Source of the DNA: Ditylenchus dipsaci
Taxonomy: Eukaryota > Nematoda > Chromadorea > Rhabditida > Anguinidae
NCBI GenBank assembly: GCA_004194705.1
Contig: SADC01000147.1
Coordinates: 62,001-126,000 of the forward strand
Direction: 5' to 3'
DNA: 64,000 nucleotides
Shown: positions 54,107 to 64,000 of the stretch, piece by piece
Position numbering within the stretch: position 1 is the first letter of the stretch
Layout: each line of letters starts with the position of its first letter
The notes under the pieces: model-generated
Told to the model about the DNA's origin: nothing
Databases searched by the model: none
Seen by the model: only the letters and a program-made list of their open reading frames with translations
Position numbers and translations under genes: made by a program

Positions 54107-54665
54107 TAGTTTTGTTCAGCGGGACTTACCGCATAAAGAAACTCTGGTATGCATACATTTTTCATGCATCCAGAGCAGTACTGTGATCTTAGAATTGCGG
54201 CACCGGCACCAACTCACGGCACCAGTGCGGTGCTGTGAGCTGCCGGTGCCACTTACAACACTGATCCAGAGTCCCTTTCGAGTGATTTATGTCTAAAGTA
54301 TGTGGGTGCGCGCATCTCAACTCAACTTCAAAAAAGACATTTTTTTGAGTTCTGGTCAATAAAAAACTGAGTTTTAGGCACTTTTAAATTTTGACTTTTT
54401 ACCTGTTTTATCATGTTTTGGTCACTGGAGCTGGGCAAAAATAGTCTCTAAATGCATTTTTGATCTTGCTAGTCTTGCTCGGAATTATGTCTAAGGTAAG
54501 TGAGTGCGCGCATCTCTAACCAACCAAGCCCCCTGCGCCCCCTTCGGGGTCGCAGGGGGCTTAAGAGTGAGAGATGCGCGCACTCACTTACCTTAGACAT
54601 AAATCCGTGCAAGACTCTTGATAAAATATGCATAAAGATAGTTTTTTTGCCCAGCTTCCGTGACC
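54107..54665. repeat. Hairpin-core repeat, copies F (left-half copy plus palindromic copy)
   Basis: 54107-54330 is a left half (GGACTTACCGCATAAAGAAA..TTATGTCTAAAGTATGTG) interrupted by a hAT-type MITE. 54428-54665 is a full palindromic copy with TGTCTAAGGTAAGTGAGTGC on both sides and the GC palindrome at 54524-54562 (TTC centre, one mismatch). Confidence 0.75.
54176..54263. mobile_element. 88-bp GC-rich hAT-type MITE inside a hairpin-core repeat
   Basis: Starts CAGTACTGTGAT and ends CAACACTG; ATCCAGAG, a unique sequence in other core copies, is duplicated exactly on both sides (54168-54175, 54264-54271). The body is CGGCACCGG text as at 38785. Comparison with copies A-C shows the empty site. 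Confidence 0.85.
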
Positions 54666-54779
54666 AAATATCAACCAACCATGAGTACAGTCATTTTATC
54701 TTACTTTAAAAAATCCAAAATATGGTGTTTAACCGAAGTATAGGGGGTGTCCGGTTATCCAGGTTCGACTGTAAGCCAT

Positions 54780-57700
54780 ACAATACAGTTTTTATATATC
54801 TCTAAGCACCAAATTTTTTACTTCACCACAATCTTGCTTCAAATTGCTTTTTATGGCCTACTCGACAGTTGAGCCTTTCTGCTGGCACAATTCCTACTGG
54901 GAATTATTTTACTAATACTACCACTATTCTACTACTTTCCCTGGCAAACAAGACACACAAAGGCTCTTAAAGAGACTAACACACTGTGTCTGTCTGCACC
55001 TTTCACAGACGCACACTTAGTCAACTAGACAGAGAGGCGAACCAGAAGAGATTGTTAGTGCTATAGCTAGGGCATATTGGCTATATGGCTGCTTTAGTGG
55101 TAAAGGGATTGGCGTGTGTCAGAGACAAAAAATTCTCTATTACTCTGTCTGCCTTGATACTCTTTTAGTTGGGTGCTGGGTGAGGGAGAATGTTGTTAAC
55201 TATGGATTTTCCTCTCTGCTGGCTGCTCTTCTTTTTACTGCTGTTGATATTATTGTTGATGTTACACTTTGAAATTGTGTTTTTAGCAGCAGCTTTGATA
55301 TGAGTTTGCTGCTAACTTAGTAATGTTTTGATAAATGTTTTGATGTGACCCCCTTCCCTATCTATGATAATTATTAAAGAGATATATGAGAATCGGTCTC
55401 AGTCTTTGCCTTGGTCCGCAAATCTTTGTTTTTTTTCGGCTCAAGTTTAAGGGGTGACTTTGCCAGCGTAGGTTAAACAGGCTCAAACATATCTTAGACT
55501 TATGTTTTGTCCGTATTAAGATACCCCTTGTTTAATCCTTAAAAAGTACAAAATGGGTATTTTAGGGTATCAAATTTGTTCTACAATTAATTTTGTTCCT
55601 TCCTATTCTGAGTTTTTTGTTTAAAAAGATATTCGTTGTCTGTTTGTTTGTTTTTTTGGTGGGTGGAGTGCTTTCATCAATAAATTTAATCTGCTTTTCA
55701 ATCGGCATCAATTCCTCTGTTTGTTTAATTGATTTTTCGGATTATTTTACTCGGATAATAGCGGGATTAAGTGTTTTTTATTTAGGGCTTGTAGATTTCG
55801 TTTGCTGATTTATAATGTATTTGAGTGAAATTGTTTGACTTTTTCACATTTTGCAGCATCTATTAAGCTAATATTTATTAGTTGACTGTCTGTATATTGT
55901 GCAGTCCAAAAAATGGATCATTCATTTTTTGCAATTTTTTTAAGAAACGAACTTTCGTAGCGTTTTTCCTCCTCTTCAAGATGGCATAATTGGTTTTTAT
56001 AATGTTTATCAAAAACGTACCAATTTCGATTTTTTTGGAATGGGTCATTTCACCATGCGTCAAAAAACGGATCACTGCTGGATATTAACAGTAAGTAATT
56101 TTCAAGCACTGTTTCTCAGTCACGATTTGGTAGGTCAAGCTTTTATTAGAATGACACGGGGCTGAGGTACAGACGGTTTAAATTTTTAAAAGTAAAAAAT
56201 AACTTAAAGTAAGGCAGAACGAATAACACATTTTTTTGGACGCCACTGTATATAAACCAAATTTTTCATTTGACTTTTTGGTTGCACGATCAGCTTTTTT
56301 GAAGTTGACTTCTTTTAAAGTTAATTATTATCACAGAGAGATATTTCCACAATTAACATTTCAATAGTTAACCATTTGAACGAGTTTAACTCAATTTTAA
56401 TTACTTTTTTACTTTACCATTTATTAATTTCACACTTTTTGATTAATTATCCATACCTACACTTTAAATATCTTCACCCAAAACAGAAAACCACTAGTTT
56501 ACGAGCTAATCAAATTAATTCCGTGTTTTTTTTATTGAATAGGCAGTGTTTCAAGAAAACTGATCTAATTAGCCCGATATTTCTGTGTGACCTATTCATT
56601 TGCAATGCACAAAGATAATAAAATTAGTGATTAGTTGAAATTGGACAGCAGCTGGACATTTTAAAAAATCCATATTTATTTTAAACTTAGGGTGAGTCGT
56701 ATTATGAAAAATATTTATAAACGTAACTTGTTTACGTTAATGCTCTTTATTTGTTGAAAATAGTTGCTTTTAATTATGACTGCCACAAAAGCTGGTTCAC
56801 AATGGATTGAACACTATAAAGGCGGCTGATTTTTAAGTCTCTTGTATTTCCAAGATTGTAGGTACTTTTTTTTGTCGCGTTTCTTGTTCATAGTGTGACG
56901 TAAGTGTGTCAGACGATGGCAATAGGTACTTCTTCATCTGGGGTTTCCATATCAAAAGTAACTGTGCAAGGATTGCAGTTCCCGGCCAAGGGTTTATTTC
57001 TTAATATCTTAGAAAGTGGAGTTTGCTAGCTAACACTTGTCCGGGTATTACAACCCTTGTCCAGATAATATTCTATGTTTTATATATTTTTTGGCATGGT
57101 TTAATATTAACTGCCGTAAAGGCTCGTTCACAATAGGTTTCAAGGGTGTGACATTTTAGGCTTTCATATTATACATTTTTCGTGCTCACTCCTTTTTGAA
57201 CACTTTTTTAACCATTTTCGTGGTTCGAGAAGTATTTTGAGTCTGTTTTAACGTACGCCTAGTAGGCTATGTTTTTGAGCACATTTTGAGTGGAGGAGAT
57301 TAAGAAAAAATATTGCCGAAGAAGAACAAAGAGAAATGCGTTTGTTTATGTTTTTAGATAATGATGAACAATGGTGAGTGCGGCAAAAAAGTCTTTTTGC
57401 TTAACGGTCATAACTTTTTGGATACAATGAAAGGGTGAGGGCCAAGGCAAAAAAGCCTATAGGATGGGGTGGTCAATGACTAGGCTATACGCTAAGCTAT
57501 ATCTTTGCATATCCTTATACCCTTTTTTCATACACGAAGGCCAATGGACTTAACTATAAATCTTTTCATTTGGCCTCTAAACAATGCTCTTTGCAGAGTT
57601 ATTACATTAAATGTATGTATACATTTAAACCAGACAAAAACTAGTATACATTTCTCTTCTTATCTCCTTTTCATCAATTTATTGTCTGTCCACGATTTTG

Positions 57701-60700
57701 TCATAAAATTTGAAAAAATATTATTTTTTCAAAAAATTTACCGAAATTTTTTCATTGTTAGGGTTTTATTTAGCTAACAGTTATAACTATGATATGATTT
57801 GGATCCCATTTTGTTTTTTTTTGACTACCCATTTAAATTTCTCCGGCATTTCGGGCGTAAGCCGAGCAAGAGTGCAAAATTGGATCAATAATACAACTAG
57901 GCATGTAGTAGGGAAAGAAGAAAGCCCTGTGTGAGACAGTGCGCTTTTTTGCGTCCTCTGTGCATACAGCCTGCATCTGTGCAATGTTTTCTCCTTCTAT
58001 CTCCAGCCCACTCCCTCTATTGTACTCTCCAATTCGCCACCACTCATCCTTTATTATTTCAATGCTATCTCATGAGTAGTGTCAGATATATAGAAACACT
58101 TTTGACCACTCTTTTTAGTCCGCCTTCACTAGTTTATTTTTATAACTGTATTTTATTTAATGTTGCGAATATGTCGTCAATAAAAAACTCTAATGTTTCA
58201 GCCCAAAATTTAACTGCATTTTCATCGAACTATTTTGTCAATCATTTATCACTTATCTTTTTATTTGAAAACCTGCAGTTTTCTGTAATAGGGCGGCCAG
58301 CCACCCTATTTTTCAACGCGCCGTGAAATGTTAAAATTTTGAGATCTACCTTAAGATTTTGAGTACCCAATCAGAGTTGAAAAAGTTAAATTCTAGAGAG
58401 TTGAGAAAATACAAAAAAACAGATTTGCAAAATATTTTCTGTGGGCTAAGATATAGTTTTTTTGGAAATTCGCCAAGCATATTTTTGCCGAAACGAAATT
58501 TGCCAAAACGAAAAACGCCAAATGGCATTTCGTCAAATTGAAATTTGCCAAGAGTAGATTTCGCATAAAAAATAGGTTAGCAATTTAGCGTTAACAAGCT
58601 TGGATGGCGGCTTTTTTGTTGATTTTTCATCTTTTAGAATACTCATTTTTATCAAATGCACACACTTGTCACATTTTCAAAACCACTTAATATTCCTCAA
58701 TTTCTAACGGCATTCCCTATTTCATCTTTTCATCCATCCAGATTCATCACTAAGCCTCAGCAACTTTTTATGTGTGTCCCATTTTTGGGAAGTGTCTCTT
58801 TTAGCCTCTGAGACAAAAGGCCAGAGACACAAAAGAGGCCAAATAGCTTTTCCTATTTTTTCCGGCCAGAGTCCTCGAAAGCTACGACCAGAAGCAAGAC
58901 AGCGAGATGTCTCCATTAAATTTGGATGTGCACCCTCTACTGAAGCCAAAGGATGTGTTGGCCAACCCAGCAAGACAACAACTGGAATTGATTTTATTTA
59001 GCATTGCCCTGTGGCTTACCCTCCCTACCCTGCCAAGGCTGACCAACAATTGTTATGTTTAGAAATAGGCTGTTTCTTGCTCTTCCTTTTCAACTTGCAA
59101 GTTGTTACTTGCTGCTATTGCTAAGGCCTGCTGCTTTGAGCATCTAGAAAAAAGATACTCTTCGAATTTTGGGCGGCTAAGATAGGGTGTCACCAACTTT
59201 GGATGGTGTATGTGTCATAATGCTGAGTCGTAAAAATATCGACCTCTGTTGAATTTTATATTTCTGTCTGTGACTGGCATCTCATGGTAATTTCTGTAAG
59301 TCTATAGCTTCTATTTTTGTAACAAATGTCAGTATTGAGAGGTTTTGTTGTTTTCAAATGTCAAAATTGCAAAGATTTTAAAAAATAGGGTACCACTATG
59401 TAAAATTTTATTGTATTCAGTCTATTCCACCCCTCCTTCCTACCATTACCTTTTAGGCTTCAAATCGAATTCTAATTATTATCTATTTATAACTTTTGAA
59501 TAGGCGATTAAGGCAGTTTTGAAAAATTAAGCAATTTCTGTAATAATCCCTCCAAGGGATTTATTTTCAACCTTTGGTAAGATGTACAAAGTGAAATTAG
59601 TAGAGCTCTTGGTAGTGTAAAAAACTTTAACAGCCTCGCAATTGCTCTTGCTCAAGATATAGCTGTTTAAACTCGGAGAGGAGAGGTGTATGGATTACGC
59701 ATTAGAGTGGAATTCAGATACTATAATTTCTACTATAAGAAAAATAGAGAAAAATTTCACGTCAAAAGATTGATTCCGATAAAATATGTTCATACTTATC
59801 AAATCAATTTTATATCTGTTTATTTTAAGTTTGACAGGATTATTTGATAGCAAAAGTATCCACAGGAATTTTTCTTTCCTATAAACATGAAACTTGAAAA
59901 ATTAAAGCGCAGGACAAACAGTAAAAACCATACATGTTAAAAATTGGGGTTAGGAAATACGCGTCTGTGGTGATTTTTTCAAAATTTTTTATTAAACTTA
60001 TTGAAACATTGACATTCAAAAGCCGATTTAATTCTGCATCTGGAAAGCTTCTAAGTTGAAAACGAAAGCTTCGCAAGAAAAAGTTATGGTAAAAAACCAT
60101 ACCAAATTTTGACTAAAGTACCTCGAAGATGAAATGTTAAAATTATCAAAAAAGAACTTTTTTTTTTCGGAAAGACGGTCTGCGTATAAATGATCAGCAT
60201 GAAACACTGAGCAAGATGCTTAGTTTAGTACAAACAACCGTTCTAGTGTTAACCAACTAAAAGCTATATATCTATTGCATTACTGATGTCGAATGTTATA
60301 ATAGAGTAGAGCCAATAGGTAGGAACACTTAACGATTAAGATTTGGAAAGCTGCTGCTGTTTCTTCTGCTTTCATATTATTTGCAGAGCGGTGAGTGGAC
60401 ATAGATTTACTATTGATTTGCTTTTGAAAGAGAAATGCTGACTTTTTGTCAAAACGGCTTTCTCAATACTGATTGCTAAAATTACTATAATATTTGCTAG
60501 TATTTTTCATATAGCTGATTTTTTGCTCCGCATTTTTAGGTTTCGAAAAGCTAAAGTACTTTTAAAAAGTTCTAGTTTGTTGGATCGGATTACAATGTGT
60601 CCTAGAATATTTAATATCTGGTTTGAAGGTTTTTTATTTCGGTGTTGGTTTTAGAAATTGAAGAAAACAGGGTTTGAATTGGCACAGAATTTGCATTTTG

Positions 60701-60896
60701 CAGACAAATATGCTTGATGGAATAAGGTTTTTACTTTTAGCATATTTCTGTAAAAATGTTTTAAGTGTTCATGTATAAATTAATGTCTAATACTATATAT
60801 GCATCATTTTTTGTGTTTCATATTTCATGTGTGTGGCTATTTATATAATGCGCGAATATTTTTACTATTAAAATTCTAATTTTTCCAATTTTGCAG
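54780..60896. other. Long stretch upstream of beta-spectrin, no firm gene
   Basis: Open frames of 60-130 codons occur (e.g. 57505-57777, 57931-58326, 58774-59060) but lack domains and coherent splice sites. One plus-strand frame at about 58860-59060 (ESYDQKQDSEMSPLNLDVHP..) has somewhat protein-like composition and could be a 5' exon. The promoter and 5' UTR exons of the spectrin gene may lie here. 58340-58560 has ATTTTGCCGAAACGAAATTT-type repeats. Confidence 0.4.
56118..56240. repeat. Decayed relative of the 6715-7528 element
   Basis: Shares TTAGAATGACAC..GGCTGA..TACAGACGGTT and TTTTTGGACGCCACTGTA with that element, with the palindrome largely deleted. Confidence 0.6.
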
Positions 60897-60950
60897 GTGC
60901 CCTAGATCACAGGAGAAGAAAGCGAAGACTATCCATCCAGCTTCTAGTCG

Positions 60951-63900
60951 ATGACTACGGATATAGCCGTGCGAGGAGGAGGTATGCCGGAACTAATCAA
61001 TGGCACCAACGGCCTTATTGAAGAGTATGATGAATATGATGACAATAGCTCTTCCGATTATTTGAGCGCTCTCGCATAAAAGCTTTAGCGGGTAGGTCAA
61101 ATTTTTATAAAACTATTAAAAGGCTTAGCTATGCAAATAAATTGTGAAAACAAAGTCATTACCTGATTTCCTCTATTAACTCCCCACCCTACGGATCTTA
61201 TACCTCAGCCTAGAGCAAAATTTCGCAAATCTATTTTTCTACGTTTTCTTAGTCAATACGAGGTTGCCTAATCATAGTTTTCAGATTTTGGTTGAGCACC
61301 CGAAAATCTCTAAATCTCTAAATTTTTTCCGATATTCAGCGATTGAAAAATAATTTTCCATGGGAAGTTAATAGATGAAATACGGTAACTGTTAAAATAG
61401 TTAACTATAAAGTTCAGCTGTCTGTTTGCGATCTGTTAGTCAATATCGAGTATACGAAATTTTAACAAAATCAGTAAAGAATTCACTCAAGTTCATGTCT
61501 TTTATTTCTCATTCATTTACTACTACCATCAACATCATTATCGCTTTTTACTATCCATTCTTCTGCAGTGATTTTTGCGTCAAGGTCACTTCTGCTGTTG
61601 AATAGATTTACCTGCATTGATTGGGGTTTCACTGTGCTGTTAGTTTTGTTTGCAGCACTAATGGAGGATAGAAGACCTGCCTAGTCTTTTATTTTATTCT
61701 TCGGTCAGCCAAAAACAAATGTGCTTTTCGAGAAAGGAAGTCTGAAAATATGGAATGAGAGGAAGTCATAAATCATAAATAAATGTAATGTAATGACAAA
61801 GAATCTTTTTTACCTCCAATTAATAAAGCCAACAGTAAATAAAACTGCTAGAAAATAAAAAATTATCATTTACTATAAAATAGCAAAATGAGGACTTTTT
61901 GTGGCATAATATTTATTTTGAGTGCAGGGTTCAAATCCGCGTTCAAATAAATTTTATTCATTTATTATTATTCACAAAATTTCATCACTTGTATAGTAAT
62001 TTTTTACGTATGAAAATAAATTTTACTAACTAATTTATTTTCTCCAGTTTTTTTTAATAAAAATTTTAGTGTTATTTGAAAAAGGTGCTGTAAAAATAAA
62101 TTAGGTGCTGCATTTCAGAAATTAGATACTGCAAATCAGCTAGATATGTAAATAATTAAGTATAGAGATGATCAAATTTTGAAGGAAATAAAAAGAAAAA
62201 ATCTGATCAAGCGCACCACTCAAAATATTAGGTCACGTTCACATGGTTTTTGTGGAAGAGCAGAGTCTAAACTCCGCCTTAGTTTTTTTCCCGCTATCAA
62301 ATAATTTTTAAAGGTTCATAGTTATAAAACTACAGTGTATAGAGAAAAGTTTTGGTCTTTAGTTAAAAAAACCTAAGAAAATGCAAAATTAATTCAAAAT
62401 AAATAATCGTATCCAATCAAAATTAAAAAATGTAGCAGGAATATGGTAAATTTCAAAATTAAATAACAAAGTAAATATAAAACATTATCGGTCATTTTGA
62501 AAATTTTTGTTTTGCCAAACGGACAAAAAATCTAGCTGATAATCAAATAAAGTAATAAATTTGGAATTTAAGTGAATCATACATATCATACATAATTTTT
62601 TTGAAATTTATAAAGCAGTTCCGCCAATACACTTTTAACTCATATTTTTAATTCTTATTTATTTCACTCCCTATTTTTTTCGGTTTGTGTGAAAATAATC
62701 AGCTATTAGCTTGCATTACCCAGATAAGGATCAGTTGTTTTCTTTTGAAAGAACAGACGGCTGTTTTCGGTGATGAATTCTTGTCGATGTTGTTCAATTT
62801 TTCTTATCAAGCTTGCTCCTAAATGAAAAAGTACCAATTGTAGAGGACTAGCAATTTTTTGGTTGCATTAGTTCGTCTTTTAAAGTCTTTTATTGATCTC
62901 TTTGTTGAAAAAATGGTGCTGATTCATGACAATGCAATAGCCATCAAAGCAAATCTGAATGGATTGAGCGGTTTACAGAATTTTAAGCCGTCTAAAATGA
63001 TAGCTACGCCAAATTCAAATAGTCAGATGGATAGCTTTATTCTTCAGTTAAGAGGTAGGAAAAGCCAACTGCACCAAGTCATGGACTAAAGACTTCTAAC
63101 CACTTTTAATTAAAATTGAGAAAGGTTAATTGTGAAAGTAGTTGACTGTGTAGCTTAACAATTAACTCAATGTATAATTAACTATAAATTTAAGGGTAAT
63201 TCAATTGTGAAGGTTAATTTTTCTAATTTAGACGAGCGAGAAAACGTACAAAAGAAGACATTTACAAAATGGGTCAACTCTCACCTGATTCGTGTCAACT
63301 GCAAGATTCAGGATTTGTATATGGACATGAGAGATGGAAAGTATTTGATCAAACTGTTGGAGGTGCTCTCCGGCGATCGATTAGTAAGTTGTTAAAAAAA
63401 TATATATTTCAAAAAATTGCTCAGTAGAAATCTTTTACCATAGGCGACCAAGAAGTTAGAAAATTATGCATTATTTATTCTCGTAGTTGCCAAAAAATGA
63501 ACTTTTCAAAAAAATAGTATATAAAGTTAACTGTGTTAACTGTGAAAATTTTTAATTGCCACAAAATGAACTATAAAAAATTTAGACTGTTTTTACAGCT
63601 CTCTCATAACTTTTGTTATTTTAGCCTCGCCCCACTCGCGGCAAAATGCGTATTCATTGCTTGAAAATGTGGACAAAGGCTTGCAATTCCTTCGTGAACA
63701 GCACGTTCATCTGGAAAATTTGGGTTCACATGACATTGTGGATGGGAATTCACGACTGACTCTTGGTCTAATTTGGACCATTATTTTGAGATTCCAAGTA
63801 TGTCTATTACTATTTGCATTCTACAAATTTTTAATTGAATTTTTTCTAGATCCAAGATATTACATTCGAAGATGTGGACAACCAAGAGACTCGTTCAGCC

Positions 63901-63977
63901 AAAGAAGCTCTGCTGTTGTGGTGTCAAATGAAGACTGCCGGCTACAAAAATGTCAACGTGCGTAATTTCACTACAAG
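60951..63977 (+). CDS. Beta-spectrin, 5' part (N-terminus, CH1 and start of CH2); continues beyond the window
   Basis: Exons: 60897-61091 (ATG at 60951), 63232-63383, 63625-63797, 63850-63977, all with GT..AG borders. The acidic N-terminus ([14 protein letters not shown]) is followed by [18 protein letters not shown], typical of beta-spectrins. CH1 spans [73 protein letters not shown]2 begins [20 protein letters not shown]. The CH pair binds F-actin and links it to the membrane skeleton. Two places need one extra base: after TCC at 61055 (CC where CCC is expected) and at about 63662 (TTG-AAA where TTGGAAA is expected). Without these the frame stops at TAA 61077. The ATG is chosen because it opens the known MTTDI-type start. 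Confidence 0.92.
61160..61386. mobile_element. MITE, TACCGTATTTTCTCT family, in beta-spectrin intron 1
   Basis: Left TTACCTGATTTCCTCTATTA, right AATAGATGAAATACGGTA; the interior has TTATACCTCAGCCTAGAGC and GAGCACCCGAAAATCTC, as at 32140-32405. Confidence 0.65.
61387..63231. other. Rest of beta-spectrin intron 1
   Basis: AT-rich intron with a B-box fossil at about 61930. No second gene is evident; the frame at 62859-63089 is open but lacks recognisable domains. The intron ends TTTTTCTAATTTAG at 63231. Confidence 0.6.
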
Positions 63978-64000
63978 GTCAGTTAATTTTCAGACAGTGA

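Noticed and set aside
1..64000. CRISPR arrays, bacterial operons, riboswitches, phage genes
   Set aside because: No direct repeat/spacer layout, no Shine-Dalgarno-led gene clusters; introns and animal gene families show eukaryotic nuclear DNA.

Overview
This is AT-rich animal nuclear DNA, most likely from a nematode. It has spliced genes with GT..AG introns of about 50 bases to several kilobases and no bacterial-style operons. The encoded families are metazoan: beta-spectrin, a FMRFamide-receptor-like GPCR, a family-10 fucosyltransferase and an F-box fragment. A Ty3/gypsy-type gag, a Mutator-like transposase fragment and short runs of GCCTAA (the complement of the nematode telomere unit TTAGGC) are also present. 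The clade is an inference; nothing here fixes a species, although an enoplean nematode would fit.

Layout: (1) 1-13 kb is almost all repeats: foldback elements, TA- and TTAA-flanked MITEs and GC-rich islands. (2) 13.4-15.7 kb on the minus strand holds six exon pieces of beta-spectrin repeats with a large internal jump. They lie inside the putative intron of an unidentified plus-strand, Cys-containing gene (13.1-19.6 kb). (3) 21.5-25.4 kb is a nest of transposons: a hAT element inside a TTAA MITE, then a 2.8-kb MULE with long inverted ends, a 9-bp target duplication and a nested foldback. (4) 27.5-36.2 kb on the minus strand is a six-exon GPCR with matching intron phases. (5) 42.9-45.9 kb on the minus strand has unassigned membrane-protein-like exons. 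(6) 46.1-47.9 kb on the plus strand is a five-exon alpha-1,3-fucosyltransferase, nearly complete. (7) 48-54.7 kb holds a foldback with two tRNA-like sequences, an F-box fragment, a gag-only LTR element and two hairpin-core repeats. (8) 60.9 kb to the end is the 5' part of a beta-spectrin gene on the plus strand, with the actin-binding CH domains.

The genes do not form a pathway: spectrin is membrane skeleton, the GPCR neuropeptide signalling, the fucosyltransferase Golgi glycosylation. The most distinctive material is the repeat fraction. A GC hairpin core recurs at six loci in different surroundings and its TTCG loop points either way. One TTAA-flanked terminus is joined to several unrelated bodies. 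Conserved reading frames in several places lack a single base in a short homopolymer, which suggests either sequencing error or widespread decay. I did not find a convincing new multi-gene system.
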